From NCBI GenBank assembly GCA_025504975.1, contig JANUWI010000004.1:682001-746000 (forward strand): a DNA stretch of 64,000 nt. The letters run 5' to 3'. The notes under the pieces are model-generated. The model worked only from the letters and a program-made list of their open reading frames with translations. It was not told the DNA's origin and did no database searches. Numbering within the stretch: the stretch's first letter is position 1; each line of letters begins with the position of its first letter. Positions 1 to 10,505 of the stretch are shown one piece after another. The stretch comes from Plenodomus lindquistii. Its lineage: Eukaryota > Ascomycota > Dothideomycetes > Pleosporales > Leptosphaeriaceae. The translations under genes and the position numbers were made by a program.

Positions 1-14
1 GCCCGGACACGCCC

Positions 15-20
15 ACGCGT
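15..20. promoter_or_regulatory. MluI cell-cycle box-like hexamer upstream of REV1
   Basis: The palindrome ACGCGT lies about 55 bases before the REV1 start codon. In yeasts this hexamer is the binding site of MBF/DSC1, which drives G1/S genes. Only the sequence match is seen. The hexamer is expected by chance roughly every 4 kb and also occurs elsewhere in the window, so regulation is only a suggestion. Confidence 0.25.
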
Positions 21-75
21 GCTTGCTCCCCGCCGTGCCGCCGACCAGAGGCATCCACCCCTCGTCGTCGCCACC

Positions 76-3000
76 ATGGGCTCGCGCCTGGAGAAGAACT
101 CAGACTCGGTCCGCAAGCGCATCGCCAAACACACCTTTGACGGCGAAGATGGCGAGGAATACCAGGGATCCGCCTTTGGGGGCTTCACCGACTACTTCCG
201 GCGCAAGAAGATCAAGCTGCAGAACCTCGACGCCGACATGCGCGCGCAGGCTGGCGACAAGCCGCCCATCTTCAAAGGCGTCGTGGCGCACGTCAACGGC
301 TACACGCAGCCGTCGCTCAACGACCTGCACACGCTCATCGTCCAGTATGGCGGCGGCTTCATGCAGTACCTCGACGCCAAGACGACCGTCACCCACATCA
401 TCGCCAGCAGTCTCACGCCAAAAAAGGTCGTCGAGTTCCGCAGGTACCGCATCGTCAAGCCTGCCTGGGTCGTCGACAGCATCCGCGCCGGCAAGCTGCT
501 GCCATGGAACGAATACCGCGTCGTCGACCAAGGCGACAAACAGAACGTGCTGGCCTTGAACCACGGCAACGTCACCAGCCGGTCCAACGTCAAAGCTCGG
601 GGCTATCGCGATCAGACCGACGCCAGCTGGTACACCAGTCAACTCCAAGGCACTCAGGCCGGACCTTCCAGTACGCCCACGCCCGTGAACCACGTACCAT
701 CCCGCTTCTCGAAACAACGTCTTCCCACCCCAGACGACGACATCGAGGATCTGCCGCTATCGCGTCAGCCAGAATCCGGGCCTCCTCTCCACAAATCTGG
801 TGGCAGTCACAAAACTCCCAAGTTGGTCACCCCTCCCAAAACCAGTCCTCTCATTGCCGCCCAACACGAGTCCGAGCATGGTCCACGTGATATTGATAAT
901 GATAATGACCGCGATGAATTCCACGATAGCCTCTACGCTGACCTAACGCCACCCCGTGCGCAACACAATGATCCTGACCATCACGTCCAAGAGGATCTAG
1001 ATACACGCAGCCCGAGAAAGGAATCTCTTGCTCCCAAGGAACGGCCCTTGACCGCCGAGGAACACAATGCCATTCTCCTCCGTGACCCTAAGATCCGCAA
1101 AAGTACAGTCGTAGATCCTCACTTCTTGGAACAATACTATCGCGAATCGCGTCTACATCATTTGTCAACATGGAAGGCTGATCTAAAGTCTCAGCTGCAG
1201 GCCATGGCTAGTGAGAAAAGCTTGTCGCAGAAAGCCAGGCAGAAGCGACCAGCTGGCGCTCGACGTTATGTCTTGCATGTCGACTTTGACAGTTTCTTTG
1301 CAGCAGTCAGCTTGAAAAGGAATCCCGACTTCAGAGACAAGCCCGCAGTAGTTGCACACGGGCAAGGAAGTGGTTCCGAAATCGCCAGCTGCAATTACCC
1401 TGCACGCAAATACGGTATCAAGAATGGTATGTGGATGAAGCGAGCTCTCGAGCTCTACCCGGACTTGAAGATCTTGCCATACGACTTTCCTGCCTATGAA
1501 GAAGCCAGTCGAGCCTTCTACGATGCTATAATCGCTACTGGCGGGCTGGTTCAGAGTGTCAGCGTCGATGAGGCGTTGATCGATGTCTCGAACCTCTGTA
1601 TTGCTCTCGGTGGCAGCGACGGAAGGCAAAAGTCTGAAGGTAGCAACTACCGCGAACAAGCAAAGGCAGACGAGATAGCCCGAGATCTTCGAGAGGAGGT
1701 TTACGCAAAGACAGGCTGCAATGTGTCTGTCGGTATCGGTAGCAACATTTTATTAGCAAAATTAGCTCTTCGCAAAGCCAAGCCTGCCGGCCAACACCAG
1801 GTCAAACCAGAGGATGTACTAGGCTTCGTTGGTGAGCTGCAAGTACAAGATCTTCCTGGTGTCGCGCATTCGATTGGTGGCAAGCTTGAAGAGTTGGGTG
1901 TCAAGTATGTCAAGGACGTCCGTGAACTCACAAAAGAGCGACTTGTTCAAACGCTGGGCCCCAAAACTGGCGAGAAGCTGTACGAGTACGCACGTGGTAT
2001 CGATCGCCAAGAGGTCGGCGAGCAGGTTGTGCGGAAGTCTGTGTCAGCCGAAGTCAATTGGGGTGTGCGTTTTGCGTGTCAGGAGCAAGCGGACGACTTC
2101 ATAGCAAATCTATGTACCGAGATGCAGAAGCGATTGTTGAAAGAGAAGGTCAAAGGCAAGCAGTTCACCATGAAGATCATGCGACGCTCTCCGGATGCCC
2201 CTTTAGACCCACCAAAGCACCTGGGTCATGGCAAGTGTGATACTTACAATAAGAGCCTGTCGCTAGGTGTCGCTACCAACTCGAAAGAAGTTCTGACAAA
2301 AGAGGCTCTGGGAATTCTTCGAAGCTTCGGGTTTACTCCCGGTGAGCTACGAGGCATTGGTATTCAAATGACCAAGCTTGAGCCTATGAGAAACGCTACA
2401 GATGGTAGTCTGGAGGGCTCTCAACGAAGACTTCAGTTTATAGTGGGCAATGCGAAGCCGGCAGTCCCACATGCCAAACCACCAACAACTCACTCACTAC
2501 CGAAGGTTGTCGATGAGGATCCCATCCAAGACGACCCTGAAACACCTCGGAAAAACAAGCCAACTTCGGAAGATGACCACGTCTCTTTTGGTGCCCAGCA
2601 ACTTAACCAATCTACGCCTTCAAGACGTCCCCTGAACACATTGGGCACGCAGTTCATCATGCCTAGTCAAGTTGACCCTAGGGTGCTAGCTGAGTTGCCG
2701 CAAGATATTCGCTCCAAACTGCTGCGTCAAACGCGAAATACATCACCATCTCCATCTCCACGTAAAGGCTACCAAAGCGATGACCCAGCAACGCCGACGA
2801 AGGTTCTGCCCTTCGCCATGACTGCACTCCCGGCTCAGTCTCAACTTGATCCAGAGACCCTAGCCGCACTTCCGCAAGAGGTCCGCGCGGAAGTGCTCGC
2901 TCAGTATGCCACTAATGCAACACCCTTCTCGCCCTCAAGGCGGCCCAGACATGTAGATCAGACTTTGCTTCCCCAGTCACCCCGTAAGAACAGGATCATA

Positions 3001-3810
3001 GGCATCCCAGCCAAGAAACCCATTGTACCGGTGAAGCGTGGACGAGGTCGTCCGCCAAAATCAGCAATGCTCGCCGCCGCAGCCCAGGCAACAGCCGTTA
3101 GCCGCACCGGCAAGACACTCAAGCAAGCAAACTTCATCTCACTCAAAAATTCTGCCCTCGATAGCGTCAGTAGAGAACGATCCCTGGACCCCGCCACACC
3201 CGACGATGACGACGAGGAGCGTCCCTTACTTCCCACTGAGATTAGTCCCCGACGGACACGCCCGAACAACACAAATGACGAAGACCTCGACCATGACTTC
3301 CTTGCCGCTCTCCCCTCTGAACTCCGCCAAGAAATCATCGCAGAGCATAAGCGCAAGAAACTCCAAGCCTTCCGGCTATCTGTAACTCGAAAACCCAAGC
3401 TCGCAGATCCAGCGCTCCAGGTCCCGCGCCCAGCTCAGACCATCAAGGTTTCTCGCCATAAGATCCCTACATTCACCACGCACCGGCTCTCAAACGCTAA
3501 GGATTTGAGGCGTGCGCTCAAGGACTGGGTACAGACTTTTGCGGACGAAGGGCCGTATGAAGAGGATGTTGCGGCGTTGGCAAAGTATCTGGGCAAAGTG
3601 GTAGCGGAAGAGAAGGATATGAGCAAAGTCGTGGGACTGGTGACCTGGGTCAAATATGTGCTGGGTGATTTGAGTGAGCAGGGGGAGGAGGTAGCGGCGA
3701 GGAAATGGAATGAGGCGATCGAGAGGTTGAAGGAAGGGGTGCAGGAAGGGGCAAGGAAGAGGAGGGTGGGGAGGATACGTTTTGGGCTTGGAGCTAATGA
3801 CGCAGCGTAG
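76..3810 (+). CDS. REV1: DNA repair protein REV1, Y-family dCMP transferase
   Basis: Single-exon gene of 1244 residues. The start is the ATG at 76 in the strong context GCCACCATGG; the reading frame is open upstream but has no earlier ATG. Rev1 inserts dCMP opposite abasic sites and scaffolds the other translesion polymerases in the nucleus. Domains in order: BRCT (about residues 63-150), a low-complexity linker, the Y-family polymerase (about 396-800) with the catalytic segment HVDFDSFFAAV and the acidic motif SVDEALID, three ubiquitin-binding-like motifs of the type L-x-x-LP-x-(I/V/L)-R at about 866, 925 and 1071, a short basic AT-hook-like stretch (KRGRGRPPK) between the second and third, and the C-terminal Rev1 interaction domain (about 1143-1225). 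All expected catalytic acids are visible. The family assignment is very secure; the third UBM-like motif is one more than the usual two. Confidence 0.97.
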   Translation: MGSRLEKNSDSVRKRIAKHTFDGEDGEEYQGSAFGGFTDYFRRKKIKLQNLDADMRAQAGDKPPIFKGVVAHVNGYTQPSLNDLHTLIVQYGGGFMQYLDAKTTVTHIIASSLTPKKVVEFRRYRIVKPAWVVDSIRAGKLLPWNEYRVVDQGDKQNVLALNHGNVTSRSNVKARGYRDQTDASWYTSQLQGTQAGPSSTPTPVNHVPSRFSKQRLPTPDDDIEDLPLSRQPESGPPLHKSGGSHKTPKLVTPPKTSPLIAAQHESEHGPRDIDNDNDRDEFHDSLYADLTPPRAQHNDPDHHVQEDLDTRSPRKESLAPKERPLTAEEHNAILLRDPKIRKSTVVDPHFLEQYYRESRLHHLSTWKADLKSQLQAMASEKSLSQKARQKRPAGARRYVLHVDFDSFFAAVSLKRNPDFRDKPAVVAHGQGSGSEIASCNYPARKYGIKNGMWMKRALELYPDLKILPYDFPAYEEASRAFYDAIIATGGLVQSVSVDEALIDVSNLCIALGGSDGRQKSEGSNYREQAKADEIARDLREEVYAKTGCNVSVGIGSNILLAKLALRKAKPAGQHQVKPEDVLGFVGELQVQDLPGVAHSIGGKLEELGVKYVKDVRELTKERLVQTLGPKTGEKLYEYARGIDRQEVGEQVVRKSVSAEVNWGVRFACQEQADDFIANLCTEMQKRLLKEKVKGKQFTMKIMRRSPDAPLDPPKHLGHGKCDTYNKSLSLGVATNSKEVLTKEALGILRSFGFTPGELRGIGIQMTKLEPMRNATDGSLEGSQRRLQFIVGNAKPAVPHAKPPTTHSLPKVVDEDPIQDDPETPRKNKPTSEDDHVSFGAQQLNQSTPSRRPLNTLGTQFIMPSQVDPRVLAELPQDIRSKLLRQTRNTSPSPSPRKGYQSDDPATPTKVLPFAMTALPAQSQLDPETLAALPQEVRAEVLAQYATNATPFSPSRRPRHVDQTLLPQSPRKNRIIGIPAKKPIVPVKRGRGRPPKSAMLAAAAQATAVSRTGKTLKQANFISLKNSALDSVSRERSLDPATPDDDDEERPLLPTEISPRRTRPNNTNDEDLDHDFLAALPSELRQEIIAEHKRKKLQAFRLSVTRKPKLADPALQVPRPAQTIKVSRHKIPTFTTHRLSNAKDLRRALKDWVQTFADEGPYEEDVAALAKYLGKVVAEEKDMSKVVGLVTWVKYVLGDLSEQGEEVAARKWNEAIERLKEGVQEGARKRRVGRIRFGLGANDAA

Positions 3811-4933
3811 ACCTTATGTGCCAGCTCTGTAGGTATGGTTCCTTGCAGGCGTCGCATGAATGACATGATCTTGCAAAGTCTCCTTCTATAAGCCGGAGCA
3901 TACTAAAGTGTGCACGGGCGGTGATATCACGTGAGCGTTACATCAGGCAGTCAATCCACAAGTATAACTTGCTTGTAATTGCTATAATGACCACATACGA
4001 CCATAGGACACTGAAAATAGAGCTTCCCGTTCGCTCAGCTGTACTCAAGCAGTGTACCGGCAGATTAGTAGTCAGGTGGGTGACCACTGGCGAATCCCCG
4101 CTGTTGTATGTTTTTGATTTTTTTGAGCACCTCGAATAAGACAGAAATTCTTTTCCTACATACTAGGAATTTTTAGGTATTATAGGTGCTTTTACAGTTT
4201 GCCCTGTTACCAGACCTTTGTTGGACGATGCGGCCCTTGAGTTGGAATATCTTCCCCGTGTCCGGAGCGTGATTGTTCTAATAACTAGAAGCCCGGATAA
4301 CACTCATGACGCCAGGGTCTAAGAGCTCCGAACGTGTTATGCCAGACAAGTGAAGAACTGTGGAGATATTTCTTCAATGTTCTTGGAGAATATGCCCCCA
4401 CGGATGCCTTCCTTCTACATCAGTCGTTCTGGTATTGGCGCTTTGCACTTCGTAGCTATCACGATCTTGACGTGGACATTGAGTTTTCCGCGTCGCAAAG
4501 TACCTTTCGCAGGGAGTGTGACACTGAGGCGACGATGTTGGCTCACCGGCACTGAAAGCGCGCAATGGACATTTGTCACCGACCTGATTCTTATACTCAC
4601 ACTTGGCCAGACAATGCTGGATCATGTTGACTTCGTATCGAATGCGGGCATGTGTGGGGAACTGAGTACTCATTGCATCCACGATCAGAACTGCAAAGCA
4701 ATGTGTAGTCTCAGCACATGAAATCGAGACGGCTAAGCTCGACGTTGCCTCCGGTGGGTAACTGCGGGGCAGTGGCAGGACACGTGCAAATTCGCATACG
4801 TCATCCTCATCCTGCGCCCCAGTTCTCGAACTTGAACCAACGACTCAGCCTCTCCAAATTTTACAACATATTGCAACAAATCCACAGTACTGCAAGTACC
4901 TTATTCTATTGAAGGAGCGAGCATCCCACAACC
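3811..4933. other. intergenic spacer between REV1 and the CUE-like gene
   Basis: No supportable gene. It holds the REV1 3' flank, an AT-rich patch at about 4105-4205, and the promoter of the next gene, with a CACGTG E-box at 4781-4786, about 150 bases before that gene's ATG. Confidence 0.5.
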
Positions 4934-5497
4934 ATGACATCCAACAATCACGACGATAACCCATGGGGAGACCAGCAAAGTCAGCATCAAAGCCCAAGCT
5001 ACCAAAACAACCAAAACCACAACCCTTACCAAGCCTATACCGAGCCTCCTCGTGACCCCTACGCCCAACAATCACCACACCATCAGCCTCAGGACACCTC
5101 ACCCTGGGGCCAAGAACAGGGGCATCCGCAACACCAATCTCACAATCCTTTCAACCAGCAACACTCCACACAGCAATCCTACCAACCACCTCCCCACACC
5201 CCTTATCAGCATCAGCAAACCCCTCAATCTCAGTTCTCTGAGTATGAGGAAGCCCCACCAGGTTTGCCACCTCGGCGATCAGCAACCGACATGGCGCTGC
5301 CTACTGGCCAGGATCGCTCGCACCAGATTGAAGTGATGCAGAGCTATGAGGCGGCGGGCCGCAAGGACGAAGACGATGCGAATGTGGAGATTTTGCAGCG
5401 CGAGTATCCAAAGATTGATGGCAGCTTGATTGCTGCGATTTATGGGGATAGCAAGAGTCTGAGTGCTACGAGGGAGATGTTGCAGGCGTTGGAGTAA
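4934..5497 (+). CDS. CUE-like domain protein with Gln/Pro-rich N-terminus
   Basis: Single-exon gene for 187 residues, starting at the ATG in context ACCATGAC. Residues 1 to about 115 are low-complexity, rich in Gln, His, Asn, Pro and Tyr, and probably disordered. The C-terminal 40 residues (about 147-187) resemble a ubiquitin-binding CUE domain: a hydrophobic first helix with the sequence ILQREYP, the turn KIDGSLIAAIYGDS and a last helix REMLQALE, matching the CUE pattern L-x-x-x-(F/Y)-P and the terminal leucine pair only loosely. A role as a ubiquitin adaptor is inferred from this. The gene is monocistronic with its own promoter; the C-terminal domain ends exactly at the stop. Confidence 0.7.
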   Translation: MTSNNHDDNPWGDQQSQHQSPSYQNNQNHNPYQAYTEPPRDPYAQQSPHHQPQDTSPWGQEQGHPQHQSHNPFNQQHSTQQSYQPPPHTPYQHQQTPQSQFSEYEEAPPGLPPRRSATDMALPTGQDRSHQIEVMQSYEAAGRKDEDDANVEILQREYPKIDGSLIAAIYGDSKSLSATREMLQALE

Positions 5498-5964
5498 GTT
5501 GTGATGAGACCGATCGATTGGAGATGGAGTTCGACTATGTCGGTCTGGATGGGAGAATCACGAAGTTGCACTCTCTTTCCATTCCGATTACATATTCATC
5601 CATGCCGTGCTACGACAATTCCATACAAAATGCTGACACATGGGGTAATGCTGTGAACGTTCAAAGTGCAGATCCATATGATGAAGATATCACTGCCACG
5701 ATTTCAATATTTTGTGATGACAGCCTGTGACTGGCTCTCCAATTAGACATGCATCCGAGCAACTATGAGAAGGCCAATGCGGTGGCGATTCATAAGAAGT
5801 TCCCCAGGAGTCTGTACAAAGACCGCATTTGAGATGGCTTTGGATGATGACGAAAGCCAACCTCTTCTTTCGTGCTTTCTAATTGAGCCTTTGATATCTT
5901 GTGTGGTTGATCACCGCCCCAGCAGTAGCTCAACGCGACGTAAGCAGGCTGATTGTAGCTATTA
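5498..5964. other. intergenic spacer
   Basis: The 3' flanks of the CUE-like gene and of the small minus-strand ORF. Nothing else seen. Confidence 0.5.
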
Positions 5965-6417
5965 TTACAAAGACATGTTAGGATGAATTTCGGAGATCGT
6001 CCATCCTTTCTTCTTGAGCTTTTCGATCAGGGAAGCGAAGAGATTGCATTCGACTGATATGGCAACCTCCACGGTCGTTATGCCCTGTGGGGATATGTAC
6101 CCCATGGAGAGCATGCACCGATCATTAATGTCCCTTTTCCAGCCAAATCCGCGAGGTGACATGACTGCTTCGCAGTGTTCACAACTATGCCCGTCTTCCA
6201 TACTCAGAGGATCGGACGTTGAGTCAATATGATGAGCAGGGTACTGAGGCGGGGAGAGGCAGTCACGGAAGAAGTTGCAGCCAGATTGTCGTATGTTGAT
6301 TGGGAGACTGATTACAGAGGTTGGCGGGTGAGAGCGAAAGGAAGCGCTGTGATGAGGAGGCAATGTGCGAAATCTTGTTCGAGATACGGTGAGTTGGAGG
6401 AGCACTCGCATGCTCAT
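5965..6417 (-). CDS. small hypothetical protein with a Cys/His cluster
   Basis: Open frame of 150 residues whose C-terminal half looks coding: balanced composition, a CEHCE pair of cysteines, and an amphipathic helix with basic residues near the end (LIEKLKKKGW). The N-terminal 70 residues are basic and Ser/Pro-rich, and the real start could be the internal ATG at 6204, giving 79 residues. I do not recognise a family. It lies downstream of the Dpb2 gene on the same strand. Confidence 0.35.
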   Translation of the reverse strand: MSMRVLLQLTVSRTRFRTLPPHHSASFRSHPPTSVISLPINIRQSGCNFFRDCLSPPQYPAHHIDSTSDPLSMEDGHSCEHCEAVMSPRGFGWKRDINDRCMLSMGYISPQGITTVEVAISVECNLFASLIEKLKKKGWTISEIHPNMSL

Positions 6418-6601
6418 CTCAAACAGGCAGGCACAGATGACATAAGTGAGTCAGCAAGACCTGGGCGCTTGAAGACACCAGACTGGAAGTGCAGCACAAT
6501 GAGCATTTGTGGTTTATACCCATCGCCCATTTGTCTGACGCAGCCCCGAATAATTTCATGCTTGTTTGGTTATGAGAACCCCACATACCTGATCCAACAC
6601 T

Positions 6602-8985
6602 CTACCCTTCCGACCTCACGACTCCCATATTATTCCTAATATCAAACTCCACCCACCTCGCCCTTCCCTCCCTCTTTCCTCTCCCTCCACTCCCATCAAT
6701 GCTCCCTGGATTCATAACCGTGCAGCCAAAATACTTGACCACAAATGGCGGCGCCTCAGAATCCGCTAGCACCAAACTCGTAGGGAGCGGGTACAAATTC
6801 AACGTATGCGCAAAGTCCCAATGTAGCGGGCGAGCAGAAAGCGGAAACGGTGAGAGATGTGATTGCGAGAGGATGGTGCGGGTTAGTGCGCGCGCGAGTT
6901 GCGTGTCGGCATCAACTTCTGTGTTGGGCTTGTTGTTGTTGACGGGTGGGAGGGCGAGGGCGCCGTCAAGATCCATGGGGTCTTGGAGATCGGCGGTGGA
7001 CGGTTGGTCGGATGGCGCAAAGGGCATTGCGTCGTCAATCTCTGCCTCAGGCTTCGGGAAGCGTATACTGTTTCTCTGGAGGCGACCGGCGACGTCGTCG
7101 CGTAGGATGGTCATTTCGCCCTTGACGCCGAACCAGCTGAGGCGTGAGGGGTTGCTCGTCCATATCACTTCACCTTCTTTGCCTTTCGCTTTGCCTGCGC
7201 CCCAGACTTCGCGGTTGGCCTCGGCGACGACGCGCCGTATGCGATTTGTGAAGAGTTGTGGGACTTGCTTGCGTGGGAGCGGTGTTGCGGCGCCGGCGGA
7301 GAAGGCGCTGGGCCAGGCATCATTGTCACCCGGAACGAAAATGAGGGTGGTGTGAGCGATGAGTTGCTGGAAGTCGGCTAGAACGGAGGCAAGAGCGTCG
7401 AAGTGCTCTTTGTACTCTATGCTTCCAGCTCCTGGGACACCAGCTAAGCTGGCTTTGGAGCTGAAGTTGCCCATCAAGACGATAGCGTGTGGATATACTG
7501 GTTGAGAATCTGAGGGATCGGGAGTATATGTGCGTAGAAGTGTGCGTAGCGCTGAAAGTGTCGACGGCACATCGAGATGTAGGTCTGATGCCATGACAAC
7601 GTGGTGTGACTGTTCAGCGTCAAGTAATTTCGAAGCGATCTTGTTCATGCGCGAACCCGTGGCACGTTGTGAACCCACACCAAGGAAGTCAGTCCAACCG
7701 AATGCTGGACCTGCCAGACTGTTCTTGTCAACTTCTTCCGCGCCACCGAGCGTAGCTGTTCGTCTTTCGCAAGGTGGGTGGCCGACGGAAAAACCGAGGA
7801 ACTTGCCACCAATGGTCCCTCCGATGCCACCGCTCCCACCAAGCGTTGACCCAGTGCCAGCGTCTTCCTCGTAGCTGCCTTCTACGAGAACGATCATGCC
7901 TGGAGCAAAATATGCACCGTTTTCTGGAATTGGCCGTGCGTGCTGGATGTCCAGAGAAATAGTTCCAGTCAGATCAGACAGTGACAATTGGCCCGTTGCT
8001 GAGACTGTAAGCATTCCCAAGAGCAGATGTGTGCTTCCAGTACGACCTAGCAAGTTGGCGATTGGTGTGATTGTGTTCATCTGCGATGTTGCGACGGATC
8101 CGGTTCGACTTAGCGTTGCTGATCGAGCAGTGGAAAATGTGGGAGCCTGGAATGTCTCGTTTCGAAGGATGCGCTGAAGCACAATGTGGTATCGTTGGCG
8201 GAAAAGCTCGGTCTTGTGTGATGGGTCGGGGAACAGAGAGGGTTTCGAAGCAGACCTGGGCTGGTTAGCACAAGTCTCTATGGCGAGAGAGAGCCAATGT
8301 ACTTTTCAAAATGCTTCTGAGTGACATTATATATTAGTTTGGGTTGCTCAAAAGCGCCAATGACCTTGATCCACTCTCGCGTGTCTTTCAGCAGATCTTC
8401 CTCTTCCTCCTTGTCTTGCACTTCCAGACTTGACATGCCGAAGCTGGTGTTGCTGTCTAGTGCCGGCCGAGAAGCAAGTCCACCCATGTCAGCGCTGAAG
8501 TTGAAGCTACTCTGGCGGCTCATGACTGAGCCCTGGACGACTTTGCCTCCTATCATGGAGCCTTCCAATGTCTTCAGTATGCCCCTGAGGATCTCACTGT
8601 CGCCCTCTACAATCACCTGGCCGCCGCATTTCTTCCAGCTCTTTGCGACTTCCTCCAAGACCTTTTCTGCCAGACCTTCTTCCCGCCATCCTGAGCCACA
8701 GTGCTTCCCTATAAAGGTCGCAAGTGCCTGGAGGGCAGACGAAGTAAGGGTCAGGTTGTACTTTTTGGTGAAGGTGCGGAACGCGAGTGGCCGTAATGTG
8801 GCGGGAGGGAGTAATATGGGCAGAATGGTAGACTTTGGGGGAGGCTTGAGTGCTGGTGGAGCGCGGATGGGGGCTGTCCTGCGGGGGTTGATGGGATGGA
8901 CAGGCGTGCCAAAAGCGGGGGATGAAGACGGGATGGGGTTGGCCGGTACCGCCGAAGGCTTCTCTGGCCGTCTTGCTGTCGCCAT
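6602..8985 (-). CDS. DPB2: DNA polymerase epsilon subunit B (Dpb2)
   Basis: Two exons, complement(join(6602..8255,8303..8985)), 778 residues. The 47-nt intron begins GTACAT and ends CCAG with a GCTAAC branch site; joining restores the frame and yields the conserved segment PDPSHKTELFRQRYHIV across the exon boundary region. Dpb2 is the essential structural subunit of the leading-strand replicase and links it to the CMG helicase. The N-terminus is Pro-rich, followed by the helical Dpb2 N-terminal domain (about 60-110), an OB-fold region and a calcineurin-like phosphoesterase domain that is catalytically degenerate in this family (segments SDLHLD, VLMGNFSS and PGDNDAWP). The start is the ATG at 8985. 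It shares a 158-bp promoter with the divergent histone chaperone gene. Confidence 0.95.
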
Positions 8986-9143
8986 GTTTTTTTTTCTGAG
9001 AGACTTGTACTGGTGTTAGACAGCGACATGCACTTTACGGCGCGTCAACGCGTCGCGCGACATCACGATGGTCCGAGCACCACCGCTGCTTTTCCGCAGT
9101 GCTCACAACGCAACTTGGGCAACACCACAACAACCCCCGAAAC
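8986..9143. promoter_or_regulatory. bidirectional promoter with an MCB-like box
   Basis: The 158 bases between the divergent starts of DPB2 and the NASP-type chaperone. They contain ACGCGT at 9048-9053 inside a GC-rich run with a flanking CGCGTC half-site and CGCGCGA. In yeasts ACGCGT (MCB) is bound by MBF and drives G1/S transcription of replication genes. The arrangement fits co-expression in S phase, but this is inference from one hexamer. Confidence 0.45.
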
Positions 9144-10505
9144 ATGACTGGAGCTACCAACCAACCGCTCAACACGCTCGAGGAGACAGCAGAGATGCCG
9201 CGCACGCAGGAGAAGCTGCAAGAGCTGTCCAAGGCTGCCTCCATTCACTACTCGACCAAGAACTTTGCCGCTGCCGCCGAGAACTACGCCAATGCCGTCG
9301 AGATCCAGGCCGAGCTGAACGGCGAAATGGCGCCGGAGAATGCAGAGCTGCTCTTCTACTACGGGCGCGCGCTGTACAAAGTCGCCGTTGCCAAGAGCGA
9401 CGTGCTAGGCAACAAGGTCGCGCACGAGGAAAAGAAGAAGCCAAAGTCTACCCAGGCCAGCAAGGAAGCAAACGGCGGGGGATCGAGTCGGGCAAAAGCA
9501 GAGCCGAAAGAGGAGTCGGTCGAGACCAAGCCATACTTCCAGCTGCAAGGAGACGAAAACTGGACTGATTCCGAGGACGAAGACGTGGACGAGCCAGATG
9601 GTGAGCCGGACGAGGACGAGGACGACTTCGGCAATGCATACGAAGTCTTCGAGCTATCGCGCGTGCTTTACTCAAGACAGCTGGAGGCGCTACAAGGGCA
9701 CGACGCTGCAGACAAGGGCAAAGGGAAGGCCGAGCTCACCCCCCAGGCACGCAAACTCAAGGAGCGCGTAGCAGACTGCCACGGCTTCTTGGTCGAGATT
9801 TCATTAGAGAACGAGCGCTTTCACGACGCCATATCAGACGCACGCGCCTCGCTCGCACTACAGGAAGAGTTGTACCCCTTTGAACACGAAAACGTCACGG
9901 AAGCGCACTATTCCCTATCGCTAGCCCTCGAGTTTGCATCCGTTTCCAAAGTGCGCGAAGATCAGACAGGCAAGCAACCCGAGGTGCCCGATGCCCCACC
10001 CAGGCCTGAAGACGGCGAAGATGGCATCGACTGGGAGCTACGGAAAGAGGCCGCTGAGCAGACCCATCTTGCAGTCCAGAGTCTCGAGGCACGGTTAAAG
10101 AAGGAAGAAGCAGCCCTAGCTTCAGATGCGCTTACGCCTGAGCAGAAGAAGGAGAAGCAGACCATTATCGAGGACAAGAAGAGTATGCTCGAGGACCTCA
10201 AGACGCGCCACACAGATCTACAATCAGATCCCACCAAGCAGGAGTTTGATAGCATCGACCCATCAGTCATGCAGGGCCTTCTTGGTGGCTTGTTAGGGGC
10301 GGACGCTGCTACGCAAAAGGCCAAGATCGCGGAAGCAACCAAGTCAGCAAACGACATCACGGGACTAGTCAAGACAAAGAAGAAGGCGAAGGCACCAGCC
10401 CCAGCAGCGTTCAACTTGACAGAGGCGAGCAGCAACAAGAGGAAGCTAGAGGTCGACAACGGGGGTGCGGAAGGGAAGCGGGCAAAGACGGAGGAGCCTG
10501 CGTAG
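9144..10505 (+). CDS. NASP/Sim3/Hif1-type histone chaperone (SHNi-TPR)
   Basis: Single exon, 453 residues from the ATG at 9144 (context AACATGAC); the frame extends upstream only through a GTG. These proteins carry H3-H4 (or CENP-A) and pass them on for nucleosome assembly. Visible features: TPR-like helices at residues about 20-90, a long acidic insert around 150-175 (DSEDEDVDEPDGEPDEDEDD) interrupting the TPR array as is typical for NASP proteins, the SHNi-TPR segment following it (ERVADCHGFLVEISLENE and EELYPFEHENVTEAHYSLSL), a coiled coil at about 330-380, and a basic tail with a bipartite nuclear signal near NKRKLEV and GKRAKTE. Its start lies 158 bases from that of DPB2, pointing to shared regulation. 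Confidence 0.93.
   Translation: MTGATNQPLNTLEETAEMPRTQEKLQELSKAASIHYSTKNFAAAAENYANAVEIQAELNGEMAPENAELLFYYGRALYKVAVAKSDVLGNKVAHEEKKKPKSTQASKEANGGGSSRAKAEPKEESVETKPYFQLQGDENWTDSEDEDVDEPDGEPDEDEDDFGNAYEVFELSRVLYSRQLEALQGHDAADKGKGKAELTPQARKLKERVADCHGFLVEISLENERFHDAISDARASLALQEELYPFEHENVTEAHYSLSLALEFASVSKVREDQTGKQPEVPDAPPRPEDGEDGIDWELRKEAAEQTHLAVQSLEARLKKEEAALASDALTPEQKKEKQTIIEDKKSMLEDLKTRHTDLQSDPTKQEFDSIDPSVMQGLLGGLLGADAATQKAKIAEATKSANDITGLVKTKKKAKAPAPAAFNLTEASSNKRKLEVDNGGAEGKRAKTEEPA

Noticed and set aside
100..717. 205-codon frame antisense to REV1
   Set aside because: It mirrors the codon bias of the REV1 N-terminus and has no motif of its own.
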